Assembly: GCF_014212055.1 (NCBI RefSeq)
Contig: NZ_JACJVO010000001.1
Location: 1-64,000, forward strand
Length of the DNA: 64,000 nucleotides
From: Cohnella zeiphila
GTDB taxonomy: Bacteria > Bacillota > Bacilli > Paenibacillales > Paenibacillaceae
Direction of reading: 5' to 3'
In this document: piece after piece, positions 63,484 through 64,000 of the stretch
Layout of the letters: each line of letters starts with the position of its first letter
Numbering within the stretch: position 1 is the stretch's first letter
The notes under the pieces: model-generated
Database searches by the model: none
Told to the model about the DNA's origin: nothing
The model's input: only the letters and a program-made list of their open reading frames with translations
Translations under genes and position numbers: made by a program

Positions 63484-64000
63484 ATGTCGGAGCAATGGAT
63501 TTATTTGAATGGCGAGTACGTCACGAAGGAGAACGCGAAAATATCGGTCTTTGACCACGGTTTTTTGTACGGGGACGGGATTTTCGAGGGTATCCGGATT
63601 TATGACGGGAACATCTTCCGCTGCAAGGAACACCTGGATCGGCTCTACGATTCCGCCAAATCCATCATGCTGGATATCCCGCTGTCTTATGGCGAGATGC
63701 AGGACGCTCTGGTCGAGACGATCCGCAAGAACGGCATGCGGAACGGCTACATCCGTCTCGTCGTCTCCCGCGGCCCGGGCAACCTCGGACTCGATCCGAC
63801 CCGCTGTCCGGCGGCGTTCGTCGTCATCATCGTCGAAGAGCTGGCGATCTATCCGGAGGAAGCTTACCGCGAAGGCCTGCGCTCCGTATCGGTCAGCCCG
63901 CGGCGCAACCTGCCGGACGCGCTCAACCCGAAGATCAAGTCGCTGAACTACCTGAACAACATTCTGGTGAAAATCCAGTCCAACCTCGCCGGCGTCGGCG
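63484..64000 (+). CDS. ilvE: Branched-chain amino acid aminotransferase, 3' end cut by window
   Basis: The frame starts at ATG 63484, about 10 bases after CGGAGGTG, and runs off the window end; 172 codons are visible. WIYLNGEYVTKENAKISVFDHGFLYGDGIFEGIRIY-type N-terminus, RLVVSRGPGNLGLDP and the PLP Lys in NPKIKSLNYLNN identify a class IV aminotransferase of the IlvE group; D-amino acid transaminase is less likely. It lies 24 bases after pheA and is probably in the same transcript. Confidence 0.93.
   Translation, partial: MSEQWIYLNGEYVTKENAKISVFDHGFLYGDGIFEGIRIYDGNIFRCKEHLDRLYDSAKSIMLDIPLSYGEMQDALVETIRKNGMRNGYIRLVVSRGPGNLGLDPTRCPAAFVVIIVEELAIYPEEAYREGLRSVSVSPRRNLPDALNPKIKSLNYLNNILVKIQSNLAGVG

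Overview
The window reads as a chromosomal segment of a high-GC, spore-forming Firmicute of the Paenibacillaceae (Paenibacillus/Cohnella type; genus not resolved). Three things support this. The gene order follows the Bacillus subtilis block ysoA-tig-...-lonB-lonA-engB-hemAXCDBL-spoVID-valS-folC-...-maf-radC-mreBCD-minCD-spoIVFAB-rplU-prp-rpmA-spo0B-obg-pheB-pheA. Sporulation genes are present (spoVID, a spoIIB-like gene, spoIVFA, spoIVFB, spo0B). Regulation is Gram-positive in style: a T-box before valS, an L21 leader, sigma-A promoters, strong AGGAGG ribosome binding sites and frequent TTG starts.

Layout. 0-1.1 kb: tRNA-Arg and tRNA-Gly on the minus strand, a Gly/Pro/Tyr-rich small protein, and a small protein whose promoter carries a LexA-type box. 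1.3-13.6 kb: protein quality control (ysoA-like gene, tig, clpP, clpX, lonB, lonA) and engB, interrupted by ispG and a TetR/DUF2269 pair. 13.7-16.7 kb: a lineage-type unknown gene, a solute-binding lipoprotein and speD with a structured leader. 16.9-25.5 kb: tetrapyrrole genes hemA-hemX-sirC-hemC-cobA/hemD-hemB and hemL, with a Crp/Fnr-type regulator on the opposite strand between hemB and hemL. 25.7-27.3 kb: spoVID. 27.4-34.7 kb: an AT-richer accessory islet with a leader RNA, a secreted stalk-domain protein and a 2084-residue secreted multidomain protein. 34.8-40.6 kb: T-box-valS, folC, murC. 40.6-42.4 kb: a divergent tetR/SDR pair and a tiny membrane ORF. 42.6-54.8 kb: the cell shape, division and sporulation block (spoIIB-like, DUF4321, maf, radC, mreBCD, minCD, rodA, spoIVFA, spoIVFB, rng). 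54.9-56.0 kb: a His/Lys-rich secreted protein ending in an LPKTG motif, followed by a sortase. 56.2-64 kb: rplU, prp, rpmA, spo0B, obg, an ACT-domain gene, hom, thrB, pheA and the start of ilvE, cut by the window end.

The best candidates for undescribed biology are four. First, the sortase paired with a tail-less LPKTG substrate at 54.95-56.0 kb, inserted in an otherwise conserved block. Second, the leader-RNA-controlled surface-protein islet at 27.4-34.7 kb. Third, the LexA-box-controlled 68-residue protein at 756-962. Fourth, the structured speD leader. Most of the rest is conserved housekeeping sequence. All calls come from reading sequence, motifs and gene order; no database search was run.
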